The position numbers and the translations under genes are program-made. DNA of 64,000 nucleotides from JACPYM01 sp963699175 (lineage in GTDB: Bacteria; Acidobacteriota; Blastocatellia; RBC074). The DNA lies in NCBI GenBank assembly GCA_963699175.1, contig OY969418.1:3286001-3350000 (forward strand), read 5' to 3'. This document shows, in pieces, positions 1 through 8,675 of the stretch (position 1 is its first letter; the number at the start of each line of letters is the position of its first letter). The notes under the pieces were generated by a model. It saw only the letters and a list, made by a program, of their open reading frames with translations, had not been told where the DNA came from and made no database searches.

Positions 1-202
1 GGTTCATCACCGTTGGAGACTCAAACAGTTTTTCCAACCGGAAGCCCTGCTTTGCGAATTCGTTTAGCTCTTGCTCAAAGGTGGCAGCCTTTGCGGTGGT
101 AATCGCCCGCATTTCGACCGGTTCATTTTGCTGGGCTAACGCAGACCACGGGATGAATATTACGAATACTGCCAACCATCCTCTCCACTTGAACCCAGCC
201 AT
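1..202 (-). CDS. Secreted hypothetical protein, 3' end outside window
   Basis: Only the first 67 codons are present; the gene runs off the left edge of the window. It begins with a basic N-terminus and a hydrophobic stretch ending in ALAQQ, a good signal peptidase I pattern, so the product is probably exported. The mature part starts with an acidic/amphipathic segment (FEQELNEFAKQGFRLEKLFE) that I cannot assign to a family. A GGGGA ribosome-binding site lies about 10 bases before the ATG. It sits 24 bases downstream of the lptE-like gene on the same strand and is probably co-transcribed with it. Start and signal peptide are clear; function is unknown. Confidence 0.6.
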   Translation of the reverse strand, partial: MAGFKWRGWLAVFVIFIPWSALAQQNEPVEMRAITTAKAATFEQELNEFAKQGFRLEKLFESPTVMN

Positions 203-226
203 CAGTCAACTTCCCCGCCTTTCAAC

Positions 227-778
227 TCAAAATCCTTCCAAAATGGTCGTCAACACGCTCTTCGCAAAATCCCGCGCAACGCGGTCAACCGCTGGCCCTT
301 CCTCGCTAAAAAATTGCTGTGGGTCGGTCGAGATTTCGTATTGGTCTTTGAAAACATAGTTCTGATTGTCGTAAATAATCTTGTTCTTAGTCTGATCGCG
401 TACAGTCAATGACAGCGTAATCGAGACATCAAACAAACGCGCGCGCCCCAGATCATCCAGCAGCACTGGACGCACCCAGAAACTCTTGATTGTTCCAATC
501 ATCACCGCATCCGCACCCGCCGGGTTGGCCACCACCTCCAACGCCCGCGCCCGCCGCAAGACCTCATTCACCATCGTGTCGGTGAACCGCTGTTCGACCT
601 TGAAACGCAGCGCCTCATTCTGAAATGCTGGGATCGCCAGCGTCTTGATGTGCTTCGGCAGCGCGTCACCACGTCCGACTGGTTTGTAGCATTCGGTAAA
701 ACTGCTAGTGAGAAGTAGCAATGACAAAAGACTGATCGCTCTGAAATAGTTTTGCATACGCCACAAGCTGCCGTTCAT
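227..778 (-). CDS. lptE: LptE-like LPS assembly lipoprotein
   Basis: 183 residues. After a hydrophobic leader (residues 11-28) comes a Cys followed by YKPVGRGDALPKHIKTLAIP, then NEALRFKVEQRFTDTMVNEVLRR. This is the pattern of the LptE family (YKP after the lipid-modified Cys, the IPxFxN strand, and the TxxVxxEL-like helix). LptE forms the outer-membrane plug-and-barrel complex with LptD that inserts lipopolysaccharide. The residue before Cys is Glu (FTEC), which is a poor lipobox, so lipidation is uncertain. GAGGGG lies five bases before the ATG and supports this start. The start codon overlaps the stop of the PIN remnant upstream (ATGA), so the gene may be translated by coupling to a dead toxin gene. 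Confidence 0.75.
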   Translation of the reverse strand: MNGSLWRMQNYFRAISLLSLLLLTSSFTECYKPVGRGDALPKHIKTLAIPAFQNEALRFKVEQRFTDTMVNEVLRRARALEVVANPAGADAVMIGTIKSFWVRPVLLDDLGRARLFDVSITLSLTVRDQTKNKIIYDNQNYVFKDQYEISTDPQQFFSEEGPAVDRVARDFAKSVLTTILEGF

Positions 779-876
779 TGTGTCCCCTCAGTCATATATT
801 CACGCAACCACGTCGTCAACTCATCACACGTGCTGAAAGCGATGAAGTAGAAAGTATCAGCAAAAACGCGCTTCAT
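775..876 (-). pseudogene. Truncated PIN-domain toxin remnant
   Basis: A 33-codon open frame whose first residues MKRVFADTFYFIA are the first beta strand of a PIN ribonuclease, with its first catalytic Asp (ADT). The sequence then departs from the fold (FSTCDELTTWLREYM) and stops. PIN toxins are usually about 130 residues, so the body of the domain with the other acidic residues is missing. The frame is joined by ATGA overlaps at both ends: to the DUF433 antitoxin-like gene upstream and to lptE downstream. I read it as the stub of a deleted VapC-like toxin that once followed the DUF433 gene. Confidence 0.6.
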
Positions 877-1295
877 TGTCTCGGTTGGTCGTGAATGTAG
901 TGATCGTGATTTTCAGCCATATCCGGCGGCAGCCCTGGAATCGTGCCAGCAAATTTGAGTAAGCGTTTGCCGAGCGGCTCACCCATTTGTTCCGCTTTGG
1001 CGCGGCGCAGTTTCAGCATGGCCGTCGTCGGGTTGCGCTCCTGCTCTTCGCGCATTCGTTGGCCGTGCTCCAGCCACTTGGCTAGATAGCTGTCCAGGCG
1101 TTCCCGGTTGTTCAAGTAATAAAGTATCGTCGCGTAGATTTGCTCTGCGCTCAGCGTGGGGAATCGTTCTACCAATTCCGCTGGCGACAGCTCGTTGTAG
1201 ATATGCTCGTACAACACGTCCTCGATGCCGATGCGATGGCCTTTGAGCCTGATTTCATTCTGGGACAGGAAATCGAAGTAATCTTCCAGCAGCAT
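873..1295 (-). CDS. DUF433 family antitoxin-like protein
   Basis: 140 residues. The core RIGIEDVLYEHIYNELSPAELVERFP followed by LSAEQIYATILYYLNNRERLDSYLA is the DUF433 fold, a small helix-turn-helix-like domain usually found as the antitoxin partner of a PIN-type toxin. The rest is a charged helix with many Arg/Glu. I chose the ATG at 1295 because AGGAGG lies eight bases before it; a longer frame (to 1313) would put that site inside the gene. Its toxin partner directly downstream is truncated, so this is probably an orphan antitoxin. Confidence 0.65.
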   Translation of the reverse strand: MLLEDYFDFLSQNEIRLKGHRIGIEDVLYEHIYNELSPAELVERFPTLSAEQIYATILYYLNNRERLDSYLAKWLEHGQRMREEQERNPTTAMLKLRRAKAEQMGEPLGKRLLKFAGTIPGLPPDMAENHDHYIHDQPRQ

Positions 1296-1389
1296 TGCGC
1301 TCACCTCCTGCAAATTGCTTTGTCAGCGCGCCCAATTTACTTCAGACTGTGTGCCTCTTCAAAACCACTTGCATAGGTCGAAAGATTGA

Positions 1390-1406
1390 TGTGCGCTTTA
1401 CGCACA
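1390..1406. terminator. Short hairpin downstream of TIR-FGE gene
   Basis: TGTGCG (1390-1395) pairs with CGCACA (1401-1406) around a five-base loop, about 35 bases after the stop of the TIR-FGE gene on the minus strand. It has no T tract, so termination is uncertain. Diversity-generating retroelement targets also carry a short hairpin just after the variable region, which makes it worth noting, but the stem here is only six base pairs. Confidence 0.3.
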
Positions 1407-1440
1407 CTGCAAAAGAGTAATACAGTAAAAGTGCAGAGGG

Positions 1441-3264
1441 CTACGGAGTCCTCGCAGAAACCACAACACGAAAACCGCTATAGGTGTAGGGGATGCCCGG
1501 CCCATTATCATAACGATAGGCGGAGCGACAGACCCAGGAATTGCCGTACCACGAACCGCCACGCAGCACCCGGCGGCTTTGATCTCCACTATCACTCCAG
1601 ACACTACCATCCGTTGGTGCACCACCATAACCATCATGCCAAACATCCTCACACCATTCCCACACATTACCATGCATATCAAACAGCCCCAGCGCATTTG
1701 CAAAGCCAAGGCTGCCGACCGGAACTGTTTTGTCGCGATACCGCCCCTTTGGCGCTGAGCCATACGGATAATTTCCATCATAGTTGACGATAGCAGACGT
1801 AATCGTTGGGCCAAAAGCAAAGGCAGTCGTCGTACCTGCGCGCGCCGCATATTCCCATTCGGCTTCACTCGGCAACCGATACTCGCGCCCGGTCGCACGG
1901 CTCAAGCGGCGACAGAACTCCTGTGCTTCATACCACGACACCGTTTCAACCGGAAGATTGTCACCTTTGAATGTCGCCGGGTCGGTCTTGAGTTCCTCGC
2001 TGCCCACCTTCGGCAGCTTCGCTACGGCACGCCATTGCGCCTGCGTTACTTCATATTTGCCCATCGAAAAGGGCTTCAGCGTGACCTCGTGTTGTGGTTG
2101 TTGCCAACCAACCCATTTGCGCGCATCACTCCCAAAGCTACCAAAGCGCGAATATTCTTTGATGATCTCGGCTTTCTCTGACTCTGCCGTACCCATCATA
2201 AAAGTGCCGCCGGGAAGCTCGACCATCTCCAGTGATACATTGTTAATCACGTCTTTGAAATAGCGCGCCTGCTTTTTTTGTCGCTTAATGATTGCGCCTT
2301 TGCTATCAACTATGGCTGTTTCAAACTCGAAGGTTGGCAGACTTGGAGTAACCTTAGGCAAGCTAGTGGGACTTGGTTTAGGTGAGCTCTGCGCCGTCAC
2401 ATCCGCCACATCCTGTCTGGCAACCTTCGGTACACCAGTGGGGCTTGGTTTAAGTGGCTCGTTTGGCGCAGCAGATTGATTGATATTCCAGGCTCGATAA
2501 CCAAGCACTCCTAGCCAAGCCACAAGTAACGCTGCGCCACTCAATGCCAACCAAGCAGGTTTGACCTTGATTGCCGATTTGAATGGAAGACGAAATAGCG
2601 GTTTGCTCTCTTGTGCTGGTTGTACGGGTCTCGGTCTTTGCTTCGGCGCTGCCGCCTGCTTCTTTTCAGCAGGCGCTTCTATCTTTGGCGTTTCGGTTGT
2701 TTGTGCTGAAGTAGTAGTCTGGCGCTGTGACTGGCGCAGCTTTTTCAGCAGCTCAACGATGTGCTGGGCAATGACCTCCACTTTCTCAAAAAATTCCGGC
2801 AAGTGGTCGGGATTGACTACCGGGGTGAGATGCGTGGATTGCCGTGAACGGGCATCCACACGGTAGAAGCGGTTATCAAGCACATCTTTGATTTGCGGCG
2901 GCTGTTCGTGGTCGTCAAGCGCGGTTTTGACGACCTTGATGATGCGCCCCTTCCCACCGTTTTCGCAAAACTGCTGCAACTCCCACATGCACCAATCCGA
3001 TTTGAGATAACGCGGCGAAAGCACGCAAACCAGTACGGCGCTGTCCTTGAGGCTTTGCAACAACTGTTCGGGGAATTCACCGAAGCGGCGCAATTGCGGA
3101 TCGCGAAAGATCGTGACTTCTTCACCCAAACGCTCGTTGAGTTGCGAGCGCAACAACTCCTCGAAGAAATCAACCCACCCCTGTTTGCCTTTGAGGGGAG
3201 GTTGGTTATCCGCTTGCGCGTAACTGATGAAGATGTCGTTCTCGTAACCCGGTATCAACCCCAT
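1441..3264 (-). CDS. TIR domain / transmembrane / FGE-sulfatase fusion protein
   Basis: 607 residues from the ATG at 3264 (an upstream TTG at 3309 would lie within the 9-bp repeats). Residues about 8-140 form a TIR domain (NDIFISYAQAD, FRDPQL, SDWCMWELQQF); Glu95 in the WCxxEL segment matches the catalytic Glu of NAD-cleaving TIRs. A Pro/Thr/Lys linker leads to one membrane helix at about 238-256, then another linker with repeated PSPT..PKV, and a formylglycine-generating-enzyme/C-type-lectin-like domain from about 345 (MVELPGGTFMMGT, ETVSWYEAQEFCRRLS, YRLPSEAEWEYAARAG, GNVWEWCEDVW, RVLRGGSW). TIR is expected in the cytoplasm and FGE outside. The last 45 residues resemble the variable region of diversity-generating retroelement targets. 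Domain calls are firm; function, possibly in signalling or defence, is inference. Confidence 0.85.
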   Translation of the reverse strand: MGLIPGYENDIFISYAQADNQPPLKGKQGWVDFFEELLRSQLNERLGEEVTIFRDPQLRRFGEFPEQLLQSLKDSAVLVCVLSPRYLKSDWCMWELQQFCENGGKGRIIKVVKTALDDHEQPPQIKDVLDNRFYRVDARSRQSTHLTPVVNPDHLPEFFEKVEVIAQHIVELLKKLRQSQRQTTTSAQTTETPKIEAPAEKKQAAAPKQRPRPVQPAQESKPLFRLPFKSAIKVKPAWLALSGAALLVAWLGVLGYRAWNINQSAAPNEPLKPSPTGVPKVARQDVADVTAQSSPKPSPTSLPKVTPSLPTFEFETAIVDSKGAIIKRQKKQARYFKDVINNVSLEMVELPGGTFMMGTAESEKAEIIKEYSRFGSFGSDARKWVGWQQPQHEVTLKPFSMGKYEVTQAQWRAVAKLPKVGSEELKTDPATFKGDNLPVETVSWYEAQEFCRRLSRATGREYRLPSEAEWEYAARAGTTTAFAFGPTITSAIVNYDGNYPYGSAPKGRYRDKTVPVGSLGFANALGLFDMHGNVWEWCEDVWHDGYGGAPTDGSVWSDSGDQSRRVLRGGSWYGNSWVCRSAYRYDNGPGIPYTYSGFRVVVSARTP

Positions 3265-3287
3265 GGCCGATTTCTCGCCTCTGTTTA

Positions 3288-3314
3288 CCAAACTTGCCAA
3301 ACTCGCCAAACTTG
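3288..3314. repeat. Three tandem 9-bp units
   Basis: CCAAACTTG, CCAAACTCG, CCAAACTTG in direct succession, just upstream of the TIR-FGE start on the minus strand. They lie in the presumed leader region. One base differs in the middle copy. Confidence 0.7.
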
Positions 3315-3556
3315 CTTGATCGCCTATCGCACAGCTTTTCAGATTTGCAGCAAATACATCCCGCCAGAAACTGAGGAAAGGCCGTGTCAGACGCAGCGGA
3401 TTATAGCTTGGCTAGCTCGCTTGTCTAAAGCAACACCTGTGGTTTTCCACATCCGCCGTTAGCGGTCTCGCCACGCTCACTAACAGCAATCACCCGCAAT
3501 TACACCGTTGCCGCACGCCTAATCCACTTCGCCCCGTTGCCCGATACTGCGCCCCG

Positions 3557-4849
3557 ATGCTGAACGAAACCACAAACCCGACAAGCAAAGGCCAACGTTG
3601 GCTAGCGTTGTTTTTGCTCCTGCTGGCTGGCAGTACCACAGCGCTTTGCGATGCTACGCGGCAACGGACACGCGAAGCAGACTGCCTGCCCTGCCGACTG
3701 GCGCAACAAAAGATCGAAGACCCGAACGGGCGCGCACTCGCGCAATTCCATCGCGCGCTTACCCACAGCCTGCAAGGCTCTAACGAAGCGGAGACGCCCG
3801 CCATCACACGCATCCTGCATTACGGCGACTCGCACGTCGCGGCAGATTGGCTGACCGGCGTGGCGCGCGCGCAGCTTCAACAAGCCTTTGGCGATGCCGG
3901 GCCTGGCTTCCTGCTCGCGGGCCGCCCTTGGCCCGGCTACGCGCGCAACGGCATCACCAGCAGCGCAACTGCGGGCTGGCGTACTGACGGATTGAGCTTG
4001 GCTACGCTCGCTACTGACAACTGGCTCGGGCTGGCCGGGGTCAGCCTCAGCACCGAAAAAGCAGGCGAGCGCGTTTGGCTGACGGCGGAAGGCCACAGCT
4101 TCGAGTTTTACCTGCTGCAACAACCGCGCGGCGGCACGATTGAAATCTGGCTCGATGGCGCGCTCGTGCAACCGGCTCTGTCGCTCGCCGCGGCGCAACC
4201 CGTCTCGCTCTTTGTCATCATCACCGCCCTGCAAGACGGCCAACATACGCTCGAACTGCGCACCATCACTCCCGGCGCTGTTCGCCTCTGCGGCATCACG
4301 GCTGAACATCAAGTGGCAGGCGTCACCTACGACGCGCTCGGCATCAACGGCGCGCGCGCCACGCGCCCGCTCGCCTGGGATTGGCAAGTGCTGGCGGAAC
4401 AGCTTCAGGAACACGCGCCTGATCTGATCGTCATCGCTTACGGTTCGAACGAAGTGGGTGACGCGACGCTCGACCTGGCGCAGTATCGCGCGCAATTCAC
4501 CGAGCTGTTGCAACGCTTTCAACAGGCCGCACCACAGGCTTCCCTACTCGTGATCGCGCCGCCCGACCGTGCCACGCGCCTCAATGGGCGCTGGCAATCA
4601 CTGCGCGCTTTACCGTCACTGGTCGCCCTTCAGCGGCAAGCCGCGCTCAGCGCAGGCGCAGGCTTCTGGAATCTATTTCAAGCGATGGGCGGCGCAGGTT
4701 CGATCAATTACTGGGCCACGCGCGCCACACCGCTTGCGCAACCCGATCACGTCCACTTGACGCGCGCCGGATACAAGTTGGTCGGCGAGGCCCTGTACAA
4801 CGAATTGTTGCGCAGCTATCTGAATTCCGAATTGCCCGAGTTCAAGTAA
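3557..4849 (+). CDS. SGNH/GDSL-like esterase or acyltransferase, copy 1
   Basis: 430 residues with an N-terminal signal peptide or anchor (RWLALFLLLLAGSTTA). SGNH hydrolase blocks are visible: block I HYGDSH with the nucleophile Ser at residue 92, block III VIAYGSNE (a G-x-N variant), and block V DHVHLTRAGY with the Asp-His pair near residues 400-405. A beta-sandwich-like stretch lies between blocks I and III. Relatives such as PatB, AlgX/AlgJ and DltD transfer or remove acyl groups on cell-surface polymers. It is followed after 10 bases by the MBOAT gene and has a paralogue at 6870-8315 with the same block layout, so the pair probably works with the MBOAT protein in envelope O-acylation. The polymer acted on is unknown. 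Confidence 0.8.
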   Translation: MLNETTNPTSKGQRWLALFLLLLAGSTTALCDATRQRTREADCLPCRLAQQKIEDPNGRALAQFHRALTHSLQGSNEAETPAITRILHYGDSHVAADWLTGVARAQLQQAFGDAGPGFLLAGRPWPGYARNGITSSATAGWRTDGLSLATLATDNWLGLAGVSLSTEKAGERVWLTAEGHSFEFYLLQQPRGGTIEIWLDGALVQPALSLAAAQPVSLFVIITALQDGQHTLELRTITPGAVRLCGITAEHQVAGVTYDALGINGARATRPLAWDWQVLAEQLQEHAPDLIVIAYGSNEVGDATLDLAQYRAQFTELLQRFQQAAPQASLLVIAPPDRATRLNGRWQSLRALPSLVALQRQAALSAGAGFWNLFQAMGGAGSINYWATRATPLAQPDHVHLTRAGYKLVGEALYNELLRSYLNSELPEFK

Positions 4850-4859
4850 AGGAAATCGT

Positions 4860-6278
4860 ATGCTCTTCACGCAAGGCAACTACTTCGTCTTTCTACTGCT
4901 CGTCTTCTTCGCCTACTGGCTGATCGCCGGGCGCGTGCGCTGGCGCGTGGCGCTGCTCGTTGGCGCAAGCCTTTTCTTCTACGCGCAGGCAGGCGTCAAG
5001 CCGCTGTTGTTGCTGGCGGCGCTCACGGCGCTCGACTACACGACGACCAGCTTGATGCAACGCAGCGCGAGCCAGCGGCGACGCAAACTGCTCTTGAGCC
5101 TATCGCTCTGCGCTGACCTGGGCGCGTTGTGTGTCTTCAAATATGCAGATTTCTTTCTCGCTTCCGCTGCGCAAGGGCTGTCGTTCTGCGGCTACCAATT
5201 GCACCTGCCGCATCTGAACCTGCTCGCGCCGCTCGGCATCTCGTTCTTTATCTTCCAGTCAGTCGCTTACGTCGTAGATGTCTATCGCCGCGATGTAGAA
5301 CCCGCGCAAAGCTATCTCGACTATCTCGCATTCATCGCTTTCTTCCCGACGCTCGTGGCTGGGCCGATTCTGCGCGCGAAACAATTGCTGCCGCAATTGC
5401 GCTCACCCCTGACGCTGTATGCCGAGACGGGCGGGCAGGCGCTCTTTCTGATCGCGCTCGGTTTGATCAAAAAGATCGCCATCGCCGATTACCTGAGCGC
5501 CAACCTGGTCGAGCGCGTCTTCGATTTCCCCGAACGCTTTTCGTCGCTCGAAGTGCTGGCCGGGGTCTACGGCTACGCGCTGCAAATCTATGCCGACTTT
5601 TCCGGCTACAGTGACATCGCCATCGGCTCGGCGTTGCTGCTCGGCTTCACAGTGCCCGCCAATTTCAACGCGCCGTACCGCGCGCAGGATTTGCCCGAAT
5701 TCTGGCGGCGCTGGCATATCTCGCTTTCGACGTGGTTGCGCGATTACGTCTTCTTCACGTTTGTGGGGGCGCGGGCGCGGAATGCGGCGATGCTTTATGC
5801 AGGACTGCTTGTGACGATGCTGCTCGGCGGTTTGTGGCACGGCGCGCAATGGACGTTTGTCTTTTGGGGCTTGCTGCACGGGCTGGGTCTGGTGGCCGTG
5901 CGCTGGTGGCAGACCAAACGCTGGCTCGTGTTAAAAGATACGGCGTGGGCGCGTGGCCTGTGCGTGTTGCTGACATTTCACTTCGTCTGTCTGACGTGGA
6001 TTTTCTTTCGCGCGGAAACCGTCAGCCAGGCCTTTGCCGTGTTGCGTCAGTTGGGTCAGTTCAGCGTGGACTTCACCAACTTGGCCTGGCCGCTCGTGGC
6101 GCTGATCCTGCTGGGCTTCATTGCACACTGGCTGCCTGACGGCGCTTGGCAAACTGTGCAACGCGGCTTCACGCGCTTGCCTGCGCCAGCACAGGCTGTG
6201 TTGCTTTTCAGTTTGAGCATCGGGTTGTACTTCGTCGCAAGCAGCGATGTGGTGCCGTTTATCTACACGAGGTTCTAA
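4860..6278 (+). CDS. MBOAT family O-acyltransferase (AlgI/DltB-like)
   Basis: 472 residues with about ten or more hydrophobic segments. N-terminal NYFVFLLLVFFAYWL and FLFYAQAG-like segments, the cytoplasmic PTLVAGPILRAKQLLPQL loop, IYADFSGYSDIAIG, FWRRWHISLSTWLRDYVF, and GGLWHGAQWTFVFWGLLHG are the signatures of AlgI/PatA/DltB proteins; the His in WHG is the conserved catalytic one. These proteins pass an acyl group from a cytoplasmic donor across the membrane to an extracytoplasmic acceptor. Here the gene lies between two SGNH genes and upstream of an acyl carrier protein and KAS III gene, all on one strand, which suggests that the donor could be an acyl-ACP. The donor is inference. Confidence 0.92.
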   Translation: MLFTQGNYFVFLLLVFFAYWLIAGRVRWRVALLVGASLFFYAQAGVKPLLLLAALTALDYTTTSLMQRSASQRRRKLLLSLSLCADLGALCVFKYADFFLASAAQGLSFCGYQLHLPHLNLLAPLGISFFIFQSVAYVVDVYRRDVEPAQSYLDYLAFIAFFPTLVAGPILRAKQLLPQLRSPLTLYAETGGQALFLIALGLIKKIAIADYLSANLVERVFDFPERFSSLEVLAGVYGYALQIYADFSGYSDIAIGSALLLGFTVPANFNAPYRAQDLPEFWRRWHISLSTWLRDYVFFTFVGARARNAAMLYAGLLVTMLLGGLWHGAQWTFVFWGLLHGLGLVAVRWWQTKRWLVLKDTAWARGLCVLLTFHFVCLTWIFFRAETVSQAFAVLRQLGQFSVDFTNLAWPLVALILLGFIAHWLPDGAWQTVQRGFTRLPAPAQAVLLFSLSIGLYFVASSDVVPFIYTRF

Positions 6279-6287
6279 GGAACAAGT

Positions 6288-6860
6288 ATGTCAAAGCAGT
6301 TATCGCACAAGCTGGCCTTCATCCTTTTTCTGGTATGCGCTTCTGTGTGCGTAGAAACACAAGCAAAGGAGTCGCAAGCAAAAAACCTGCGCTCACGCTT
6401 TCAGGTAGCTGTGAACTTTGAGTGTCCGCTTTCTCATCTTCCAAACAATCGCCGCCTGTTGAGAGAGCTTGAAAAGCTGGTCAGCAAAGCTCAGAACTGG
6501 CCGCCCGGATTGCCCGGGAGCGGATTCAAATTTGACCTGAATGGTGATTTAAAACCTGAGTACTTGGTATTTCTTGGGAGCGGTTTCCTCTTTTCTCAAT
6601 GGGCTATTTACACCATTGCGCCAGTACGTTTCCTCGGCGTGATTACCGCCCAAACAATTTATTTGAATAGTGCGACCGGACGCTGGCCGCGAATTCACGT
6701 GCTGGTGAGAAGCAGTGCTGCTTATCTGTCATTTATGGACTATTGCTTTCGGCGCGGGAAGTATGGTGAGTGCAGCAAACTTAGGTTTATCAGGGACGAA
6801 AAGGACATCCCCAAATACTTCTATCAAAAGCCTATCAATTGCCCGAAAAGGAACTTCTGA
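6288..6860 (+). CDS. Secreted hypothetical protein
   Basis: 190 residues starting 9 bases after the MBOAT gene. A signal peptide (KLAFILFLVCASVCVETQA) is clear. The body has FKFDLNGDLKPEYLVFLGSG, which resembles the DxNxDxxxE calcium-binding loop seen in FG-GAP and dockerin-like proteins, and several Cys (about residues 44, 156, 164, 187) that could form disulfides outside the cell. I do not recognise the family. Its place between the MBOAT and the second SGNH gene, with short gaps, suggests it belongs to the same envelope-modification operon. Confidence 0.55.
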   Translation: MSKQLSHKLAFILFLVCASVCVETQAKESQAKNLRSRFQVAVNFECPLSHLPNNRRLLRELEKLVSKAQNWPPGLPGSGFKFDLNGDLKPEYLVFLGSGFLFSQWAIYTIAPVRFLGVITAQTIYLNSATGRWPRIHVLVRSSAAYLSFMDYCFRRGKYGECSKLRFIRDEKDIPKYFYQKPINCPKRNF

Positions 6861-6869
6861 GAGGTAGAC

Positions 6870-8315
6870 ATGATTTCCGCACAACAACTCACGCTCAAGT
6901 TGCGCCCTGCCAACGCTACGACGACTCAACACGTACTGTTGGGCAAGACCGCGTGCACGCTGGCTTGTTTCGCCGCACTCACCGTCTTGCCTTACTGCTT
7001 CCCCACGCTCAGCCGCTACCGCTTGCTCGTGCCAGGCAGTGTCCTCAGCCTGTTTCAACACACGGGCAACACAACCTCAATGGCGGCACCGGCAGCCACG
7101 CCAGAGCCTGTCGTCAATCAGGCTACAACCGTTCAACCGGCCAGGCCCGGCGAGATCGAAGACCCGTCAGGCCGCGCGCTCGCACACTTCTTCGCCGCCT
7201 TGCAACATGTCGAAACCACCAGCGGTCAAGCGCGCATCAGCCACTACGGCGATTCGCCCATCACCAACGATGGCATCACTGCGACTGTACGGCGCAAGCT
7301 GCAACAACGTTTTGGCGACGCTGGGCACGGTTTTATCCTCGCGGCCAAGCCCTGGGGCTGGTATCAGCACGACGGCGTAGTGCTGGAAGCGCGCGGCTGG
7401 CAGAGCAATCCGATGTGGATTTCGCGCGGCGAACATCTCTTCGGCTTCGGCGGCGCGAGCTTCACCGCCAGCACGCCCAACGCCTCGGCCAGCTTCAGCC
7501 CTACAAGTACGGACGACCTGGCGCGGCGTGTCGCAGGCTTTGACATCTACTATCTAGCGCAACCCAAAGGCGGCGAGTTCACGCTTGAAGTTGACGGTCA
7601 GCCCCATGCGCGGGTGGCGACCGCGAGCGAGACGACACGCTCCGGCTTCTATCGCGTCAACATTGAGCCGGGCGAACACACGCTCACCATCAAACCGGCG
7701 GGCAATGGCGAAGTACGTCTCTTCGGAGTAGTGCTCGATTCCGGCGAACGCGGCGTGCAATACGATTCGCTTGGCGTCAACGGCGCGTTCATCGGCTTGC
7801 TCGCGCATTACCTCGACGAGCAACACTGGCTCGAACAACTGCGCCACCGGCAGCCCGATCTAGTCATCCTCGCTTACGGCGCGAACGAGAGCGAGTTCGA
7901 GAACTGGCCGATGGATCAATACGAGCAGGATACGCGCGAAGTCGTGCGCCGCATCCGCGCAGCTTTGCCCGAAGTTTCAATCCTGTTTGTCGCGCCGATG
8001 GATCGCGGCAAGCGCGGCGCGGGCGGCCAAGTCATCACGCGCCCGACCATTCCCAAGCTGGTCGCCGCGCAACGCAGGCTGGCGGCTGAAACCGGCTGCG
8101 CCTTCTTCGACACCTTCACCGCAATGGGCGGCGAAGGCACAGTGGCGCGCTGGCGTGAAGCACGCCCACGTTTGATGGGCGGCGATTATCTACACCCAAC
8201 CGCCGAAGGCGCAGAGCTCGTCGGCACGCTGCTTTACGACGCGCTGCTCAAGGCTTACGAAAAAGCCAAGCCCACTGGCAGCGCACCAACATTGGCGGTG
8301 CGCAACGTACCGTAG
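6870..8315 (+). CDS. SGNH/GDSL-like esterase or acyltransferase, copy 2
   Basis: 481 residues with a membrane-spanning segment near residues 25-45 and a Thr/Pro/Ala linker, so probably anchored and facing outside. SGNH blocks: HYGDSP with Ser near residue 129, VILAYGANESEF as block III, and GDYLHPTAEGAEL as the Asp-x-x-His block. The order of motifs and segments such as EIEDPSGRALAHF and GDAGHGFILAAKPWGWY match copy 1 (EDPNGRALAQF, GDAGPGFLLAGRPWPGY), so the two arose by duplication. Together with the MBOAT gene it probably handles acyl transfer on an envelope polymer. The longer N-terminus and linker distinguish it from copy 1. Confidence 0.8.
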   Translation: MISAQQLTLKLRPANATTTQHVLLGKTACTLACFAALTVLPYCFPTLSRYRLLVPGSVLSLFQHTGNTTSMAAPAATPEPVVNQATTVQPARPGEIEDPSGRALAHFFAALQHVETTSGQARISHYGDSPITNDGITATVRRKLQQRFGDAGHGFILAAKPWGWYQHDGVVLEARGWQSNPMWISRGEHLFGFGGASFTASTPNASASFSPTSTDDLARRVAGFDIYYLAQPKGGEFTLEVDGQPHARVATASETTRSGFYRVNIEPGEHTLTIKPAGNGEVRLFGVVLDSGERGVQYDSLGVNGAFIGLLAHYLDEQHWLEQLRHRQPDLVILAYGANESEFENWPMDQYEQDTREVVRRIRAALPEVSILFVAPMDRGKRGAGGQVITRPTIPKLVAAQRRLAAETGCAFFDTFTAMGGEGTVARWREARPRLMGGDYLHPTAEGAELVGTLLYDALLKAYEKAKPTGSAPTLAVRNVP

Positions 8316-8409
8316 GCTGCGCGAGCCTGCGGCTGACTCCGCAGCAGCGCCACTGGAATTTACGCACGTTTGACCAATACTGCCGCAGGCCAGACAGCCT
8401 ACGGTACGT
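8305..8409. repeat. Intergenic palindrome, GTACCGTAG family
   Basis: A perfect 15-bp inverted repeat: ACGTACCGTAGGCTG at 8305-8319 and its complement at 8395-8409. The left arm overlaps the last codons of the second SGNH gene. Related arms occur at 45723-45819 and about 50361-50392. Confidence 0.85.
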
Positions 8410-8429
8410 TTTCAAGGAGAATGAAAGTC

Positions 8430-8675
8430 ATGTTGCCTGAAACCGTTTTGAACTACTTACAACAATCCGCCAAGCAAGCGCGCACGGAATTGCCCGCTTA
8501 CAACGCTTCGCTCTTCTCTGCAGGTGTGTTCGATTCGTTCGCGCTGGTGGATTTCGTCGCGCTGCTCGAAACCGAGTGCGGCATTCGCGTCGCTGACGCT
8601 GAACTGCGCCCGGAGAACTTCGACACAATGGCGAAAGTCGAGACCTTCATCGCCCGCGCCAAGGAGTCGCAATGA
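8430..8675 (+). CDS. Acyl carrier protein
   Basis: 81 residues. The phosphopantetheine site is Asp35-Ser36 in GVFDSFALVDFVALLE, followed by the acidic recognition helix and a final helix FDTMAKVETFIARAKE. This is a stand-alone carrier protein of the ACP/DltC type rather than the housekeeping AcpP (which has a DSLD motif). I chose the ATG at 8430 because AAGGAGA ends nine bases before it; an in-frame ATG at 8421 is too close to that site. The stop overlaps the KAS III start (ATGA), so the two are translationally coupled. Confidence 0.85.
   Translation: MLPETVLNYLQQSAKQARTELPAYNASLFSAGVFDSFALVDFVALLETECGIRVADAELRPENFDTMAKVETFIARAKESQ

Noticed and set aside
1390..1406. DGR-type hairpin after the variable region
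   Set aside because: Stem is only six base pairs and the loop is not the usual tetraloop, so I list it as a weak hairpin only.
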